A stretch of 64,000 nucleotides of DNA from Lewinellaceae bacterium (GCA_020636135.1 JACJYK010000002.1:198501-262500); one strand, 5' to 3'. Positions 52,224 through 62,471 are shown, counted from the first letter of the stretch. Notes: generated by a model not told the origin, from the letters alone. Translations and numbers: made by a program.

Positions 52224-54179
52224 ATGGGTGAACAGAAGGTAGACCTGATCCGGGACGAAACCAAAATGCGGTTGTTTATGCAAGCACTGCTTAACGATGT
52301 AAAGGCATTGTCCTACATGCTGGAAAACGATCTGTTTGAAAATGACATCACCCGCATAGGCGCAGAACAGGAAATGGTATTGATCGATAACCGGACGTTA
52401 AAGCCGGCACCTGTAGCCATGGAAGTCCTGGCAGCCCTCGAGCATTACCCGTGGATGAGTACCGAGCTGGCCAAATTCAACCTGGAAATCAACCTCGATC
52501 CCCGTAAACTCGAAGGGAAATGCCTCTCCGAAATGCGTACCGAAGGCCAGGAGCGTCTGGAAATCATCCAGCAGGAACTGGCCAAACACCGGGCCTCCAT
52601 CATCCTGACCGGTATCCTGCCCACCCTGCGAAAGTTTGACCTGGACATGAGCAACCTGACACCCAAGCCCAGGTATTATGCACTGATCAATGCCATCAAT
52701 AAACAACTCATGGCCTCCGACTACCAGGTCCGCCTGGAAGGGATTGATGAGTTGCTGCTTAAACACGACTCGCCGCTTATCGAGGCCTGCAATACCAGTT
52801 TTCAGGTTCACCTGCAGGTCAGCGCTCATGAGTTCGTCAAAATGTATAACCTTTCTCAGGCTCTCGCCGGCCCGGTATTGGCCATCGCGGCAAATTCACC
52901 CATCGTATTTGGCAAGCGACTCTGGCATGAATCGCGGATCGCCATGTTTCAGCAGGCGCTGGATACGCGGTCGTCCCATCTGCACCTGCGCGAACGCAGT
53001 GCCCGGGTACACTTTGGCAACAGCTGGCTGAATAATTCCATTCTGGACATCTACCAGGAGGACATCGCCCGCTTCCGTGTGTTGCTTGGCTCCGATATCG
53101 AGGAGGATGCACTGGCCGTGTTACAGGATGGGAAGATCCCGAAACTGAAAGCCCTGCAGGTGCATAATTCGACGGTCTACCGGTGGAACCGGCCCTGTTA
53201 CGGAATCAGTGATAATGGAAAGCCCCACCTGCGGATCGAAAATCGCGTGTTCCCATCCGGTCCCACTGTCATGGATGAAGTAGCCAATATGGCTTTGTGG
53301 CTGGGAGCCATGTGTGGTTATGGCGAACACATTCTGGATGTGCGTCAACTGTTGACCTTTGAAGACACCCGCGATAACTTTGAAAAGGCGGCCAAGTTTG
53401 GGATCGACACCAAATTCAATTGGTTCGGAGATAACAAGATCGCCGCTACCGACCTGATCCTGCAGGAGATTTTGCCTGTAGCAGAAGAAGGCTTGAAGTT
53501 GCACAATGTGGATCAGGGAGACATTGACCTGTTCCTGGGCATCATCCGGGAGCGGGCTAAAAGTCATATGAACGGCGCCCGGTGGGCTTTGCGATCGTTC
53601 ACCAAACTGATCAAGGAAACCAGCAAGGATGAAGCTTTAACCGTATTGACCAATGCTATGAAAGAACACCTCAGCCAGGGTGGGCCGGTTCACGAGTGGC
53701 CTCTGGCGGACCTCAAAGACCTGAAAGATTACCAGCCGGTGAATCTGAAAGTTTCCGAAATCATGACCACCGACCTCTTTACGGTGCAAAAAGACGACCT
53801 CATCCGGCTGGTAGCCGAGATGATGGATTGGCGGAAAGTGCGCTACATGCCGGTGGAAGACGAAAAAGGAAGACTCGTGGGCTTGGTAACCTCCCGATTG
53901 CTTCTGCGGTTTTATACCCAGCTATCCAATCCAATGGCCAACACTTTAAGTACTGTTGAGGACATTATGATCAAAGAACCCATCACGGTATCACCGGATG
54001 CCAAAGCAATGGATGCCATGCAGATCATGAAAGAAAACCGAATCGGTTGTCTGCCTGTTACTATCCATGATGAGCTGGTCGGCATCATCACCGAAATGGA
54101 TTTTCTGCGTATGTCAACCCGGTTGTTGGAACGTCTTTCTGCTATTTCCGGTGAAGCCCGTACCAGCTCCGAGGAATAA
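52224..54179 (+). CDS. Glutamate-cysteine-ligase-type (GCS2) enzyme fused to a CBS pair
   Basis: This 651-residue cytoplasmic protein has an ATP-dependent carboxylate-amine ligase domain of the GCS2 type (about 1-480). Its key segments are RIGAEQEMVLID (about 44-55), NLEINLDPRKLEG and HLHLRERSARVHFGNSW. A C-terminal pair of CBS domains follows (about 505-640, VSEIMTTDLFTVQKDD and VEDIMIKEPITVSPDA). The ligase family joins glutamate to an amine such as cysteine; the exact product cannot be read here. CBS pairs usually bind adenine nucleotides and regulate the attached enzyme. No glutathione synthetase gene is adjacent. Proteins of this architecture occur in other Bacteroidota and remain poorly characterised. 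Confidence 0.87.
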   Translation: MGEQKVDLIRDETKMRLFMQALLNDVKALSYMLENDLFENDITRIGAEQEMVLIDNRTLKPAPVAMEVLAALEHYPWMSTELAKFNLEINLDPRKLEGKCLSEMRTEGQERLEIIQQELAKHRASIILTGILPTLRKFDLDMSNLTPKPRYYALINAINKQLMASDYQVRLEGIDELLLKHDSPLIEACNTSFQVHLQVSAHEFVKMYNLSQALAGPVLAIAANSPIVFGKRLWHESRIAMFQQALDTRSSHLHLRERSARVHFGNSWLNNSILDIYQEDIARFRVLLGSDIEEDALAVLQDGKIPKLKALQVHNSTVYRWNRPCYGISDNGKPHLRIENRVFPSGPTVMDEVANMALWLGAMCGYGEHILDVRQLLTFEDTRDNFEKAAKFGIDTKFNWFGDNKIAATDLILQEILPVAEEGLKLHNVDQGDIDLFLGIIRERAKSHMNGARWALRSFTKLIKETSKDEALTVLTNAMKEHLSQGGPVHEWPLADLKDLKDYQPVNLKVSEIMTTDLFTVQKDDLIRLVAEMMDWRKVRYMPVEDEKGRLVGLVTSRLLLRFYTQLSNPMANTLSTVEDIMIKEPITVSPDAKAMDAMQIMKENRIGCLPVTIHDELVGIITEMDFLRMSTRLLERLSAISGEARTSSEE

Positions 54180-54191
54180 TCATTATTTGCG

Positions 54192-54199
54192 TACTTTTG
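54192..54199 (+). promoter_or_regulatory. Bacteroidota-type -7 element (TACTTTTG) for aconitase
   Basis: This is an exact TAnnTTTG match 40 bases before the ATG at 54240. No clear -33 element is visible in the end of the upstream gene. Confidence 0.5.
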
Positions 54200-54239
54200 T
54201 AGCCTTTGATTTCGTACACCATTTAAATGCAATGTGGAT

Positions 54240-56510
54240 ATGATGCCATTTGATATTGATATGATTCGCGCTTATTATGATGCGCTGCCGGGACGGATAG
54301 CTGCCGCACGAAAAACCCTGAACCGGCCTATGACCCTGACTGAAAAAATATTGTTCTCGCACCTGCACGAAGACTCCCCGCTGGCTGATTTCGGAAGGGG
54401 AAAGGATTATGTGTTTTTTGCTCCGGACCGGGTGGCGATGCAGGATGCGACAGCACAGATGGCCCTCTTGCAATTTATGATGTGCGGAAGGGATAAAACC
54501 GCAGTTCCGACTACGGTGCATTGCGATCACCTGATCCAGGCAGAAGTGGGCGCTACCGCCGACCTGAAGACCGCCTTGAATATCAATTCGGAAGTCTATG
54601 ATTTCCTCTCCTCTGTATCCAATAAATACGGCATCGGCTTTTGGAAGCCCGGAGCCGGGATCATTCATCAAATCGTTTTAGAAAACTATGCATTCCCGGG
54701 TGGCATGATGATCGGGACCGATTCTCATACCCCCAACGCCGGCGGGCTGGGAATGGTCGCCATCGGGGTTGGTGGTGCGGATGCCGTCGATGTTATGGCC
54801 GGAATGGGTTGGGAATTGAAGATGCCGAAACTGATCGGTGTCCATCTGAAAGGTTCACTGAATGGCTGGACTTCGGCAAAAGATGTTATCCTGAAAGTAG
54901 CTGGCATCCTGACTGTAAAGGGCGGTACCGGTGCCATCGTCGAATATTTTGGTGAAGGGGCCCGTTCGCTGTCCTGTACCGGTAAGGGCACCATCTGTAA
55001 TATGGGAGCGGAAATTGGTGCTACTACATCTACGTTTGGCTACGATCCGGCTATGGACCGTTACCTGCGGGCTACCGGAAGAGCAGCAATAGCGGATATG
55101 GCCACTGCGATCGCCGAACACCTGACTGGTGATGCCGAATGTTATGCCAACCCAGCGAGCTATTTCGATCAGGTCATCGAAATAGACCTGAGCACGCTGG
55201 AGCCGCATGTCAATGGTCCTTATACACCGGACCTGGCCTGGCCGATTTCCAAGTTTGCGGCTGCCGTAAAAGAAAATAACTATCCCCAAAAACTCGAGGT
55301 GGGCCTCATCGGTTCCTGCACCAATTCATCGTACGAGGACCTGGACCGGGCAGCTTCCCTGGCGCGTCAGGCGGTGGATAAAAAGTTAAAAGTAAAGGCG
55401 GAATTTACAGTCACGCCGGGATCGGAGCAAATCCGCTACACCGTCGAACGTGACGGTCAGCTTGATGCTTTTGAAAAGATAGGCGGTGTGGTCCTGGCTA
55501 ACGCCTGCGGACCCTGTATCGGTCAGTGGGCGCGCCATACCGACGACCCCACCCGGGCCAATTCGATCATCACCTCCTTTAACCGGAATTTTTCCAAACG
55601 GAACGACGGCAATCCGCAAACGCGGGCGTTTGTCGCTTCTCCTGAGCTGGTAACCGCACTGGCTATTGCCGGTGATCTTACCTTCAACCCTTTGACGGAT
55701 ACGCTGATCAATGAAGAAGGCAAGGCCGTAAAACTGGATCCGCCGAGCGGGGTTGAACTACCTCCGAAGGGATTTGATGTTGAGGATGCCGGATTTGAAG
55801 CTCCTGCCTCAGATGGCGGAAAAATAGACGTCAAAGTTGATCCTAAATCGGATCGTCTGCAACTCCTGACCCCATTTACACCAATCACGCAGGATCAGTT
55901 GAAGGGCATGCGTATTTTGATCAAGGCCAAAGGTAAATGTACCACCGATCACATCTCGATGGCCGGCCCCTGGCTGAAATACCGCGGACACCTGGAAAAC
56001 ATATCCAACAACTGCTTCATCGGAGCGATCAACTATTTCAACGATGAGGCCAATAAAGTGCTGAATGTCGATACCAATACATATATGAGTGTACCCGATT
56101 CTGGAAGACACTATAAAGGGAAGGGCATCAGCACCGTAGTATTCGGTGAAGAAAATTACGGAGAAGGCAGTAGCCGGGAACATGCCGCCATGGAGCCACG
56201 GTTCCTGGGTGTTAAGGCCGTGATCGTCAAATCATTTGCCCGTATCCACCAGACCAACCTGAAAAAACAGGGTATGCTCGCTCTGACTTTCGTTAATCCC
56301 GATGATTACGAAAAAGTACGTCAGGATGACCTGATCGATATTCTGGGCTTTGACCAGTTTGAACCCGGAAAGAACCTGACCGTGGTCTTGCATCATGCGG
56401 ATGGTTCGGAAGATCGCTTCGAAGTCGAACAAACCTATAATAAAGCGCAGATAGCCTGGGTGAAAGCAGGTTCGGCGCTCAATAAAATCCGGAAAGACTT
56501 AGGCGTGTAA
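54240..56510 (+). CDS. acn: Aconitate hydratase
   Basis: This 756-residue enzyme interconverts citrate and isocitrate in the TCA cycle through a [4Fe-4S] cluster. The three cluster cysteines are C360 in GSCTNS and C423/C426 in ACGPCIGQW. Other family signatures are MIGTDSHTPNAGGLGMVAIG, TTDHISMAGPWL and the swivelling-domain motif YGEGSSREHAA. Length and sequence resemble the mitochondrial-type (AcnA/ACO2-like) enzyme, the usual form in Bacteroidota. The start could be the ATG at 54240 or 54243; the frame extends to a GTG at 54234. A -7 element lies upstream and a terminator downstream. It is a single-gene unit. Confidence 0.97.
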   Translation: MMPFDIDMIRAYYDALPGRIAAARKTLNRPMTLTEKILFSHLHEDSPLADFGRGKDYVFFAPDRVAMQDATAQMALLQFMMCGRDKTAVPTTVHCDHLIQAEVGATADLKTALNINSEVYDFLSSVSNKYGIGFWKPGAGIIHQIVLENYAFPGGMMIGTDSHTPNAGGLGMVAIGVGGADAVDVMAGMGWELKMPKLIGVHLKGSLNGWTSAKDVILKVAGILTVKGGTGAIVEYFGEGARSLSCTGKGTICNMGAEIGATTSTFGYDPAMDRYLRATGRAAIADMATAIAEHLTGDAECYANPASYFDQVIEIDLSTLEPHVNGPYTPDLAWPISKFAAAVKENNYPQKLEVGLIGSCTNSSYEDLDRAASLARQAVDKKLKVKAEFTVTPGSEQIRYTVERDGQLDAFEKIGGVVLANACGPCIGQWARHTDDPTRANSIITSFNRNFSKRNDGNPQTRAFVASPELVTALAIAGDLTFNPLTDTLINEEGKAVKLDPPSGVELPPKGFDVEDAGFEAPASDGGKIDVKVDPKSDRLQLLTPFTPITQDQLKGMRILIKAKGKCTTDHISMAGPWLKYRGHLENISNNCFIGAINYFNDEANKVLNVDTNTYMSVPDSGRHYKGKGISTVVFGEENYGEGSSREHAAMEPRFLGVKAVIVKSFARIHQTNLKKQGMLALTFVNPDDYEKVRQDDLIDILGFDQFEPGKNLTVVLHHADGSEDRFEVEQTYNKAQIAWVKAGSALNKIRKDLGV

Positions 56511-56562
56511 TTTCATCCTTGGTTTTGTTCGTGATTAGCATACGATATGCCATTACGGCAGC

Positions 56563-56592
56563 AAAGGAGCCTTGCGGGGCTCCTTTTTATTT
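56563..56592 (+). terminator. Rho-independent terminator of aconitase
   Basis: Perfect 9-bp arms AAAGGAGCC (56563-56571) and GGCTCCTTT (56578-56586) with a 6-base loop are followed by a T-rich tract TTATTTT. Confidence 0.9.
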
Positions 56593-56656
56593 TAGGGATA
56601 TATGATGGAATTTGTAATTTAATGGCTCATTATACCTAAACTCAAAACGTTGAACT

Positions 56657-57091
56657 ATGCTTAAAGAATTTAAGGAGTTTGCTCTCAAGGGCAACATGAT
56701 GGATTTAGCCATTGGCTTTATTCTGGGTGCTGCCTTTGGCACCGTCGTAACCTCATTAACCAATGACATCCTGATGCCGATCGTTTCAGGCATTTTTGGA
56801 TCTCCTGACTTTTCGAACCTGTTTATGGTTCTGAAGGAGCCGGCTAACATGACTGATGTTAACATGGCTTCAGCAGATGCGGTACGCGAAGCAGGCGGCG
56901 CTGTTTTAGCTTACGGTAAATTCATCAACGCAATCATTTCGTTCCTGTTGGTGGCCTGGGCCTTGTTCTTCGTGGTCAAAGGTTTGAACAAGATGAAGAA
57001 GAAGGAAGAAGTAGCTGCCCCCGCTCCACCTCCGGGACCTACAGTGGAGGATCTGCTGACCGACATCCGGGACGCTTTGAAAAAGAGTTAG
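56657..57091 (+). CDS. mscL: Large-conductance mechanosensitive channel MscL
   Basis: This 144-residue inner-membrane channel protects the cell from hypo-osmotic shock. It has the N-terminal amphipathic helix and first membrane helix (FKEFALKGNMMDLAIGFILG), the conserved VVTSLTNDILMPIVSGI, and a second membrane helix YGKFINAIISFLLVAWALF. A C-terminal helical bundle segment (VEDLLTDIRDALKK) closes it, as in the family. The periplasmic loop is of average length. Its own promoter is not obvious, as no exact -7 element is present, but the aconitase terminator lies between it and the upstream gene. Confidence 0.97.
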   Translation: MLKEFKEFALKGNMMDLAIGFILGAAFGTVVTSLTNDILMPIVSGIFGSPDFSNLFMVLKEPANMTDVNMASADAVREAGGAVLAYGKFINAIISFLLVAWALFFVVKGLNKMKKKEEVAAPAPPPGPTVEDLLTDIRDALKKS

Positions 57092-57153
57092 TCCCGCTGA
57101 TAATTAACAATCCAGGCGGCCAGCCAACCTGAACAGCTTGTGATGCCAGTTCT

Positions 57154-59079
57154 ATGATTACACGAATCTTATTCTTTTGTTGTTTTTTCGGCTATTTCGT
57201 GGTGCTGTCGGGTCAGGAGTTTACCGTTGATCCACCTGAGCGTGAGCCCGGTACAAACCTGACTTTAAACTATCGACCAGAAGGAGGCCCGTTAGAAGGC
57301 CAGAAAATTGGTGGATTTGCTTTTCGTTTCGAGGGCACAGCGATGGAAAAACTCGATCTGGCATTTCAGGAAGATCAGGATGGCTGGCACGCCACTCTGC
57401 CAACCACGAAGCAAACCAGCCTGGTAAGCATTTTAATCCAGAGTCCTGAAAGCGGTGATACTGACAATGCTCATAATTATGGGTACTTTATCGGTTTCTA
57501 TGATGGGGAAAGCCTGGTAAGCACTTACCACACTTCACTTGCTTTTGCCGTGGGGGTATATGCATACGATCTGGGAATTGCTGAAGATGTCAATACTGCT
57601 CTCCATGAATCAGAAAAAGCATTGCAATCAGATCCTGTAAACAGCAATGCAGTCTGGCCTTATTATGCGTTCTTATTAAGCAATACCGACACGGTTTTAC
57701 TCAGAGAAAAAGCCATCCCCCGGATTCGGGAGATTGAAGAAAATGAAGATTTGGAAGAGGCTGATTATATGTCAGCCCGTTCCCTGGCTATTATGATTGG
57801 TGATGTATCGAGCCAGATTCGACTGGAAACGATCATACGCACTAAATTTCCGGAGGGTAGATTGGTTTTTGCCTTCTTAGCCGGAGCAACCCTGCAACTC
57901 AAGGATCCGGAAGACCAGTCCACAGCCTTTGAAAACCTTAAAGAGCGTTCCCGTTCACCTGAGGATCGGGCATATCTGGATGACCTGGCAGTCCAATTGA
58001 TCAATGCATTTCAGGAACAGGGCGACCGGGAATGGGTCAGTCATTACCTGAATGAGCTGCAGGACAAGAGCAAAAAGGCTAATCTTCTTAATTCCATTGC
58101 CTGGGAACTGGCAGGGGAAAGCATCGATGTTGAAGCCCGTGATCTGGACCTGGCGGCAGAATACTCATTGCTAAGCCTGGATCTCCTGCAGGGTATCCTC
58201 GATCAGAATGATCCATCGGGCCGTCCCAATAACCAATCTCCATTGGAATACCGGCAGGCTGTAGGGGGTGATTACGCTGCTGCTGCCGACACTTATGCCA
58301 TGATACGGTTCAAATCAGGAGATGCTGAGGAAGTATTGACCTATGGTGAAATCGCAGAACGGATCTATCGCTTCAGTAACCCGGAAGTCAATGAGCGGTA
58401 TGTACTTTACCATACCAGAGCGGTGGGAGGCGAAGCAAGTATCCAGTTCCTGGAACAATTTGTACGCAGCAGTCTGGCCACTGAAAAGATCATGGCATTG
58501 TTGAAGACAGTCTATCAGGATACCTATCCGAAAAAAACGGAAGCAGATTTTGAAGAATACCTGGCCAGTCTGGACCAGGAGAATCGTGAAAACCAGATGA
58601 GTAAACTGGAGGCATCTTTAATCAACATGGAGGCCAGTGATTTCTCCCTTAGAGATCTGGATGGTGATTCTGTCTCCTTGGCTTCTTTAAAGGGAAAGAT
58701 CGTCATCCTGGATTTCTGGGCAAGCTGGTGCGGACCCTGTCTGGCATCATTTCCGGCCATGCAGCAGGTGGTTGACCAGTATGCCAATGACGATACAGTA
58801 AAGTTTCTTTTTATCAATACGATGGAACGTGTAGCAGATCCTGCGTCATCGGTTTTAAAACTCATGAAAGCGAAGAATTATTCGTTCAGGGTATGCCTTG
58901 ACCCCGGAAATAAAATGGCCTCCGATTATAATGTTGATGGTCTGCCTACGAAGCTTTTCCTGGACGGAACGGGCAGGATCCGTTATAAAGAGGTGGGCAT
59001 AATGAGCGATCCAGAGCTCATCGTGGAAGAGATCAACAATCTGATCACAATCCTTAAGAAGGAGCAAAAACCGGATTGA
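57154..59079 (+). CDS. Periplasmic TlpA-type thioredoxin with large helical N-terminal domain
   Basis: This 641-residue exported protein has a signal peptide (about 1-20, ending LSGQ), a beta-rich domain (about 25-130), and a helical TPR-like region (about 135-480). A TlpA/ResA-like thioredoxin domain (about 495-641) carries the redox motif WASWCGPCLASFPAM. It would act as a periplasmic thiol-disulfide reductase or isomerase, perhaps for cytochrome c maturation or for partner proteins held by the helical region. Bacteroidota have many such DUF-thioredoxin fusions. It converges on fadD with a gap of only 12 bases. Confidence 0.9.
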   Translation: MITRILFFCCFFGYFVVLSGQEFTVDPPEREPGTNLTLNYRPEGGPLEGQKIGGFAFRFEGTAMEKLDLAFQEDQDGWHATLPTTKQTSLVSILIQSPESGDTDNAHNYGYFIGFYDGESLVSTYHTSLAFAVGVYAYDLGIAEDVNTALHESEKALQSDPVNSNAVWPYYAFLLSNTDTVLLREKAIPRIREIEENEDLEEADYMSARSLAIMIGDVSSQIRLETIIRTKFPEGRLVFAFLAGATLQLKDPEDQSTAFENLKERSRSPEDRAYLDDLAVQLINAFQEQGDREWVSHYLNELQDKSKKANLLNSIAWELAGESIDVEARDLDLAAEYSLLSLDLLQGILDQNDPSGRPNNQSPLEYRQAVGGDYAAAADTYAMIRFKSGDAEEVLTYGEIAERIYRFSNPEVNERYVLYHTRAVGGEASIQFLEQFVRSSLATEKIMALLKTVYQDTYPKKTEADFEEYLASLDQENRENQMSKLEASLINMEASDFSLRDLDGDSVSLASLKGKIVILDFWASWCGPCLASFPAMQQVVDQYANDDTVKFLFINTMERVADPASSVLKLMKAKNYSFRVCLDPGNKMASDYNVDGLPTKLFLDGTGRIRYKEVGIMSDPELIVEEINNLITILKKEQKPD

Positions 59080-59091
59080 GCATTTGATGCA

Positions 59092-60771
59092 TTAATCCGG
59101 CTTAGCCTTTTCTTCATCTTTCAGGGCACGGCGTAAGATCTTACCCACATTGGTCTTTGGCAGTTCTTTCCGGAATTCCACGTATTTGGGCACCTTATAG
59201 CCGGTCATGTTTTCCCGGCAAAACGCGATCACTTCGTCCTTGGTCAGGCTTTTATCCTTGGGGACGATAAATACTTTTACCACTTCACCGGATTTTTCAT
59301 CGTCAACACCGATGGCTGCCACCTCGAGTACTTTTGGATAGGAAGAGATGACGTCTTCGATCTCATTGGGGTAAACGTTAAATCCGGATACGAGGATCAT
59401 ATCCTTTTTCCGATCCACAATGCGGAAAAATCCATCCGCATCCATGATGCCGATATCACCGGTGGAGAGCCAGTCATCCTTCAGGATCTTGGCGGTTTCG
59501 TCCGGTTTGTTGTAATACCCCTTCATGACCTGAGGTCCTTTGACCTGGATTTCACCGGGATGGTCTGTGCCCTGGATGATGCCGTCTTCGGAAACGATCC
59601 GGACATCAGTTGACGGTACGGGTAGACCAATGCTGCCCAGGCGTCCTCTTCCGTCCAGTGGATTGACACTGACCACCGGCGATGATTCCGTCATGCCATA
59701 TCCTTCGGACAATTGGCAGCCGGTCACTTCTTTCCAGCGTTCAGCCACCGCTTTTTGGACAGCCATCCCACCACCAACGGTAATTTTCAATGTGCTGAAG
59801 TCGATGGTCTTAAAGTCTTCCTGATGCATCAGGGCATTAAATAAGGTATTGATACCCGTCATCAGTGAGATGGGATATTTCTTCCACTCTTTGATTAAGG
59901 ACGGGAAATCCCGGGCATTGGTGATCAGGATGGTCCGGGAACCAATGCTGAATAATGCCAGGCAATTCACTGTAAAAGCAAAGATGTGATACATCGGGAG
60001 CGGAGATAATACGGATTCTTCACCTTCTTTCAGGAAGGGGAGCATGACCGATCGGATCTGAAGCATATTGGAAACCAGATTACGATTGGTAAGCATAGCT
60101 CCTTTGGCCAGACCGGTGGTACCACCGGTATATTGAAGCATGATGACATCTTCCGGACTGGATGGAAAGGCTTTGATGGAAAATTGCCTTCCCTGCTTGA
60201 GTGCTTGTTTAAAAGTAACAGTATTTTCAAGTTGGTACTTGGGTACCATTTTCCGGATACGGCGGATGACGAAGTTGACCAGCGCGCCTTTAAAAGCACC
60301 CAGTAATTCACCAATGCTGGTAACCAGTACGATTTTGATATTGGTCTCCCTGATGATCTCTTCCAGGTGGTGTGCAAAATTTTCGACGATCAGGATGGCT
60401 TTGGCCCCGGAATCGACAAATTGGTGTTTCATTTCCCGCGGTGTGTATAGCGGGTTGGTGTTGACGACGATGAGCCCCGCACGCAGCGCGCCAAATAAGG
60501 CAATCGGATATTGCAGCAAATTGGGCATCATCAAAGCAATTTTGTCTCCTGGCTCAAGTCCCCGTGAATGCAGGTAGGCAGCAAAGTGCCTCGACTCCTT
60601 ATCCAGTTTTTCAAATGTGAGGGCTTTCCCCATGCAAATGAAAGCATCCTTTCCTTTGAACTTGGTCATGGTTTCGGCCAGTAAACTCAATAAATCAGGA
60701 TACTGATCTGGATTGATGTTGGCAGGAACACCTACCGGATAATTTTTTAACCACGGTCTTTCTTCGGCCAT
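59092..60771 (-). CDS. fadD: Long-chain fatty-acid CoA ligase
   Basis: This 559-residue AMP-forming enzyme activates fatty acids to acyl-CoA using ATP. The P-loop YTGGTTGLAKGAMLTNRN, the adenylate motif GYGMTESSPV and the hinge STGDIGIMDADGFFRIVDRK are present. The fatty-acyl signature VSGFNVYPNEIEDV and the catalytic lysine in GKILRRALKDEE are also there. The length is normal. It starts at the base after the stop of the GT-C glycosyltransferase (TAA then ATG), so the two genes are co-transcribed and perhaps translationally coupled. A role in beta-oxidation or in acylation of envelope lipids is possible. Confidence 0.95.
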   Translation of the reverse strand: MAEERPWLKNYPVGVPANINPDQYPDLLSLLAETMTKFKGKDAFICMGKALTFEKLDKESRHFAAYLHSRGLEPGDKIALMMPNLLQYPIALFGALRAGLIVVNTNPLYTPREMKHQFVDSGAKAILIVENFAHHLEEIIRETNIKIVLVTSIGELLGAFKGALVNFVIRRIRKMVPKYQLENTVTFKQALKQGRQFSIKAFPSSPEDVIMLQYTGGTTGLAKGAMLTNRNLVSNMLQIRSVMLPFLKEGEESVLSPLPMYHIFAFTVNCLALFSIGSRTILITNARDFPSLIKEWKKYPISLMTGINTLFNALMHQEDFKTIDFSTLKITVGGGMAVQKAVAERWKEVTGCQLSEGYGMTESSPVVSVNPLDGRGRLGSIGLPVPSTDVRIVSEDGIIQGTDHPGEIQVKGPQVMKGYYNKPDETAKILKDDWLSTGDIGIMDADGFFRIVDRKKDMILVSGFNVYPNEIEDVISSYPKVLEVAAIGVDDEKSGEVVKVFIVPKDKSLTKDEVIAFCRENMTGYKVPKYVEFRKELPKTNVGKILRRALKDEEKAKPD

Positions 60772-62445
60772 TTATTTTTGATTTAAGGCTACTAAATATG
60801 CAAAATTATATTGGGTGTTCCGGGTTTTTGGATTGAGAAATTTTGCGTTGAGACGGCTTACCGGATACCCTTTAAAGATATTGAGAATGGAATAACGCAT
60901 GGAGTTGCGATCCATTTCCTGCAGTCCTTTATCGGTGGCCAGTACGTACTTAAATTGAAGCAATGCCGGATCCCAATGTTCGGTGTAGGCCACTTTTTGA
61001 CCGGCAAAGAAATGCAGACCAAATCTGGACACCCCCAGGAAAGCAGTGGACTGTACAGGAATGTTTTCGGTCTTCATGTATGCTATAGCCTGGGAGGTAA
61101 GCTGGTATTGCATCAATTCCGGATAGAAATGCAGGTTCAGCCAGAAATTCAGTGTGATGATTGCAGCAATGGACCATTTCCAGATGCGGGAAATTCCCGA
61201 GGTACGCCTTAGTAGTATATAGGCAACTACGGCAGCAAATGCGATGAGCAGGATCCATTTCCACCACAGTGCGGGAAATACCCATACCACAGCTCCGATA
61301 CCAGATAGCATCACCAGGATGATCAGGGCTTGAAGTATCATGATCAGGCGTGACGGACTGCGTCCTTTTTCACCATTCAGCCAGGCTCCGATCAGGATGG
61401 CCTGGAGGGGAGCCACCACAAATAAATAATGCGGTAATTTGTAATGGGCGAATGTAAATGCAGTGAACGGAATCAAAATACCCAGGGCGAGGATAGGGAA
61501 AGCCTCCTGGAATCGGTTTTGATCTCTTCTTACACGGAACATACAAACAAGCTCCCGGATGAATGTTATCCAGAAGAGGAGTGTCCAGGGTAGCAGGGAC
61601 CACAGTGAATTGGTAAAAAAATAGTCAGGCCCGGTATTGTCCTGCCAGGAGGAGGCACCGGTAATCCGGCCAAAGCTTTGCTCCCAGAAATAAAAATAGA
61701 TGCCCGAAACACCCTGGCGGCCCGATACGGTTTTTTCCGGGTGCAGATCAAACTGGTGGTAGAGGCCATAGAGCATTGGGGCCAGCCAAAGCAACAGGAT
61801 CAGCGGGATCAGCCAGGTTTTGAGATTGAGGAAGATGTTCCAGCGGTGTGTCCACCAGATATGCGCAAGGAGTGCGATGGCTGGTACCATCAGGCCAATG
61901 GGCCCTTTGGTCAGCATGGCCAGCCCGGCACCGGAAGCGAAGCCGATCATGGACAGCCATTTCTTTTCATCCAGGTAGACGACGCCCTGCCAGATCGTAA
62001 ACACGACGAGATTGGCAAGCAGGGTATCTGTGCGGATATCATGCATAAATAAAAAAGACGACTGTAAGGTGGCATAGACGATGGTCGCCAGCACGGCTGT
62101 CTGCTTCTCCCGGTACAATCGCAGTGTTAAATGGTAGACGGACCACAACCCGAGGATCATGCTGAGCATCGAGGGCAGCCGGTAGGACCAGTTGTGGATG
62201 CCGAATACGTCAAACGACCACGCCGACAACCAGAAGAGCAACGGTGGCTTATCCAGGTAGTCGCTGCCATCAAAAAAGACCTGCAGGAAAGACCGTGTGT
62301 CATGCATTTCTGCAGCGATGCTGGCATATTGAGCGGCGTCAATTTCCATAACCGGCAATTGCATTCCCATGAACCAGATGATGGTAATCGGGAGAAAACA
62401 CCACCACAGGGGTTGATTTCGAAAGCTAGTCAGTATGGAGGTCAT
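60772..62445 (-). CDS. ArnT/PMT-like GT-C glycosyltransferase
   Basis: This 557-residue membrane protein has about 11 helices. The first loop carries EIDAAQYASIAAEM and a segment FFDGSDYLDKPPLLFWLSAW, the acidic and DKPPL motifs of the ArnT/GT39/GT83 group. These enzymes move sugars from polyprenyl-phosphate carriers onto lipid A or proteins in the periplasm. The last 120 residues or so form a periplasmic domain. The acceptor is unknown. It is the first gene of a two-gene unit with fadD, which follows without a gap, and is divergent from rpsA. A -7 element (TAACTTTG) lies 27 bases upstream. Confidence 0.9.
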   Translation of the reverse strand: MTSILTSFRNQPLWWCFLPITIIWFMGMQLPVMEIDAAQYASIAAEMHDTRSFLQVFFDGSDYLDKPPLLFWLSAWSFDVFGIHNWSYRLPSMLSMILGLWSVYHLTLRLYREKQTAVLATIVYATLQSSFLFMHDIRTDTLLANLVVFTIWQGVVYLDEKKWLSMIGFASGAGLAMLTKGPIGLMVPAIALLAHIWWTHRWNIFLNLKTWLIPLILLLWLAPMLYGLYHQFDLHPEKTVSGRQGVSGIYFYFWEQSFGRITGASSWQDNTGPDYFFTNSLWSLLPWTLLFWITFIRELVCMFRVRRDQNRFQEAFPILALGILIPFTAFTFAHYKLPHYLFVVAPLQAILIGAWLNGEKGRSPSRLIMILQALIILVMLSGIGAVVWVFPALWWKWILLIAFAAVVAYILLRRTSGISRIWKWSIAAIITLNFWLNLHFYPELMQYQLTSQAIAYMKTENIPVQSTAFLGVSRFGLHFFAGQKVAYTEHWDPALLQFKYVLATDKGLQEMDRNSMRYSILNIFKGYPVSRLNAKFLNPKTRNTQYNFAYLVALNQK

Positions 62446-62471
62446 AATTCGTTTTAACCGGTAATGAAGGG

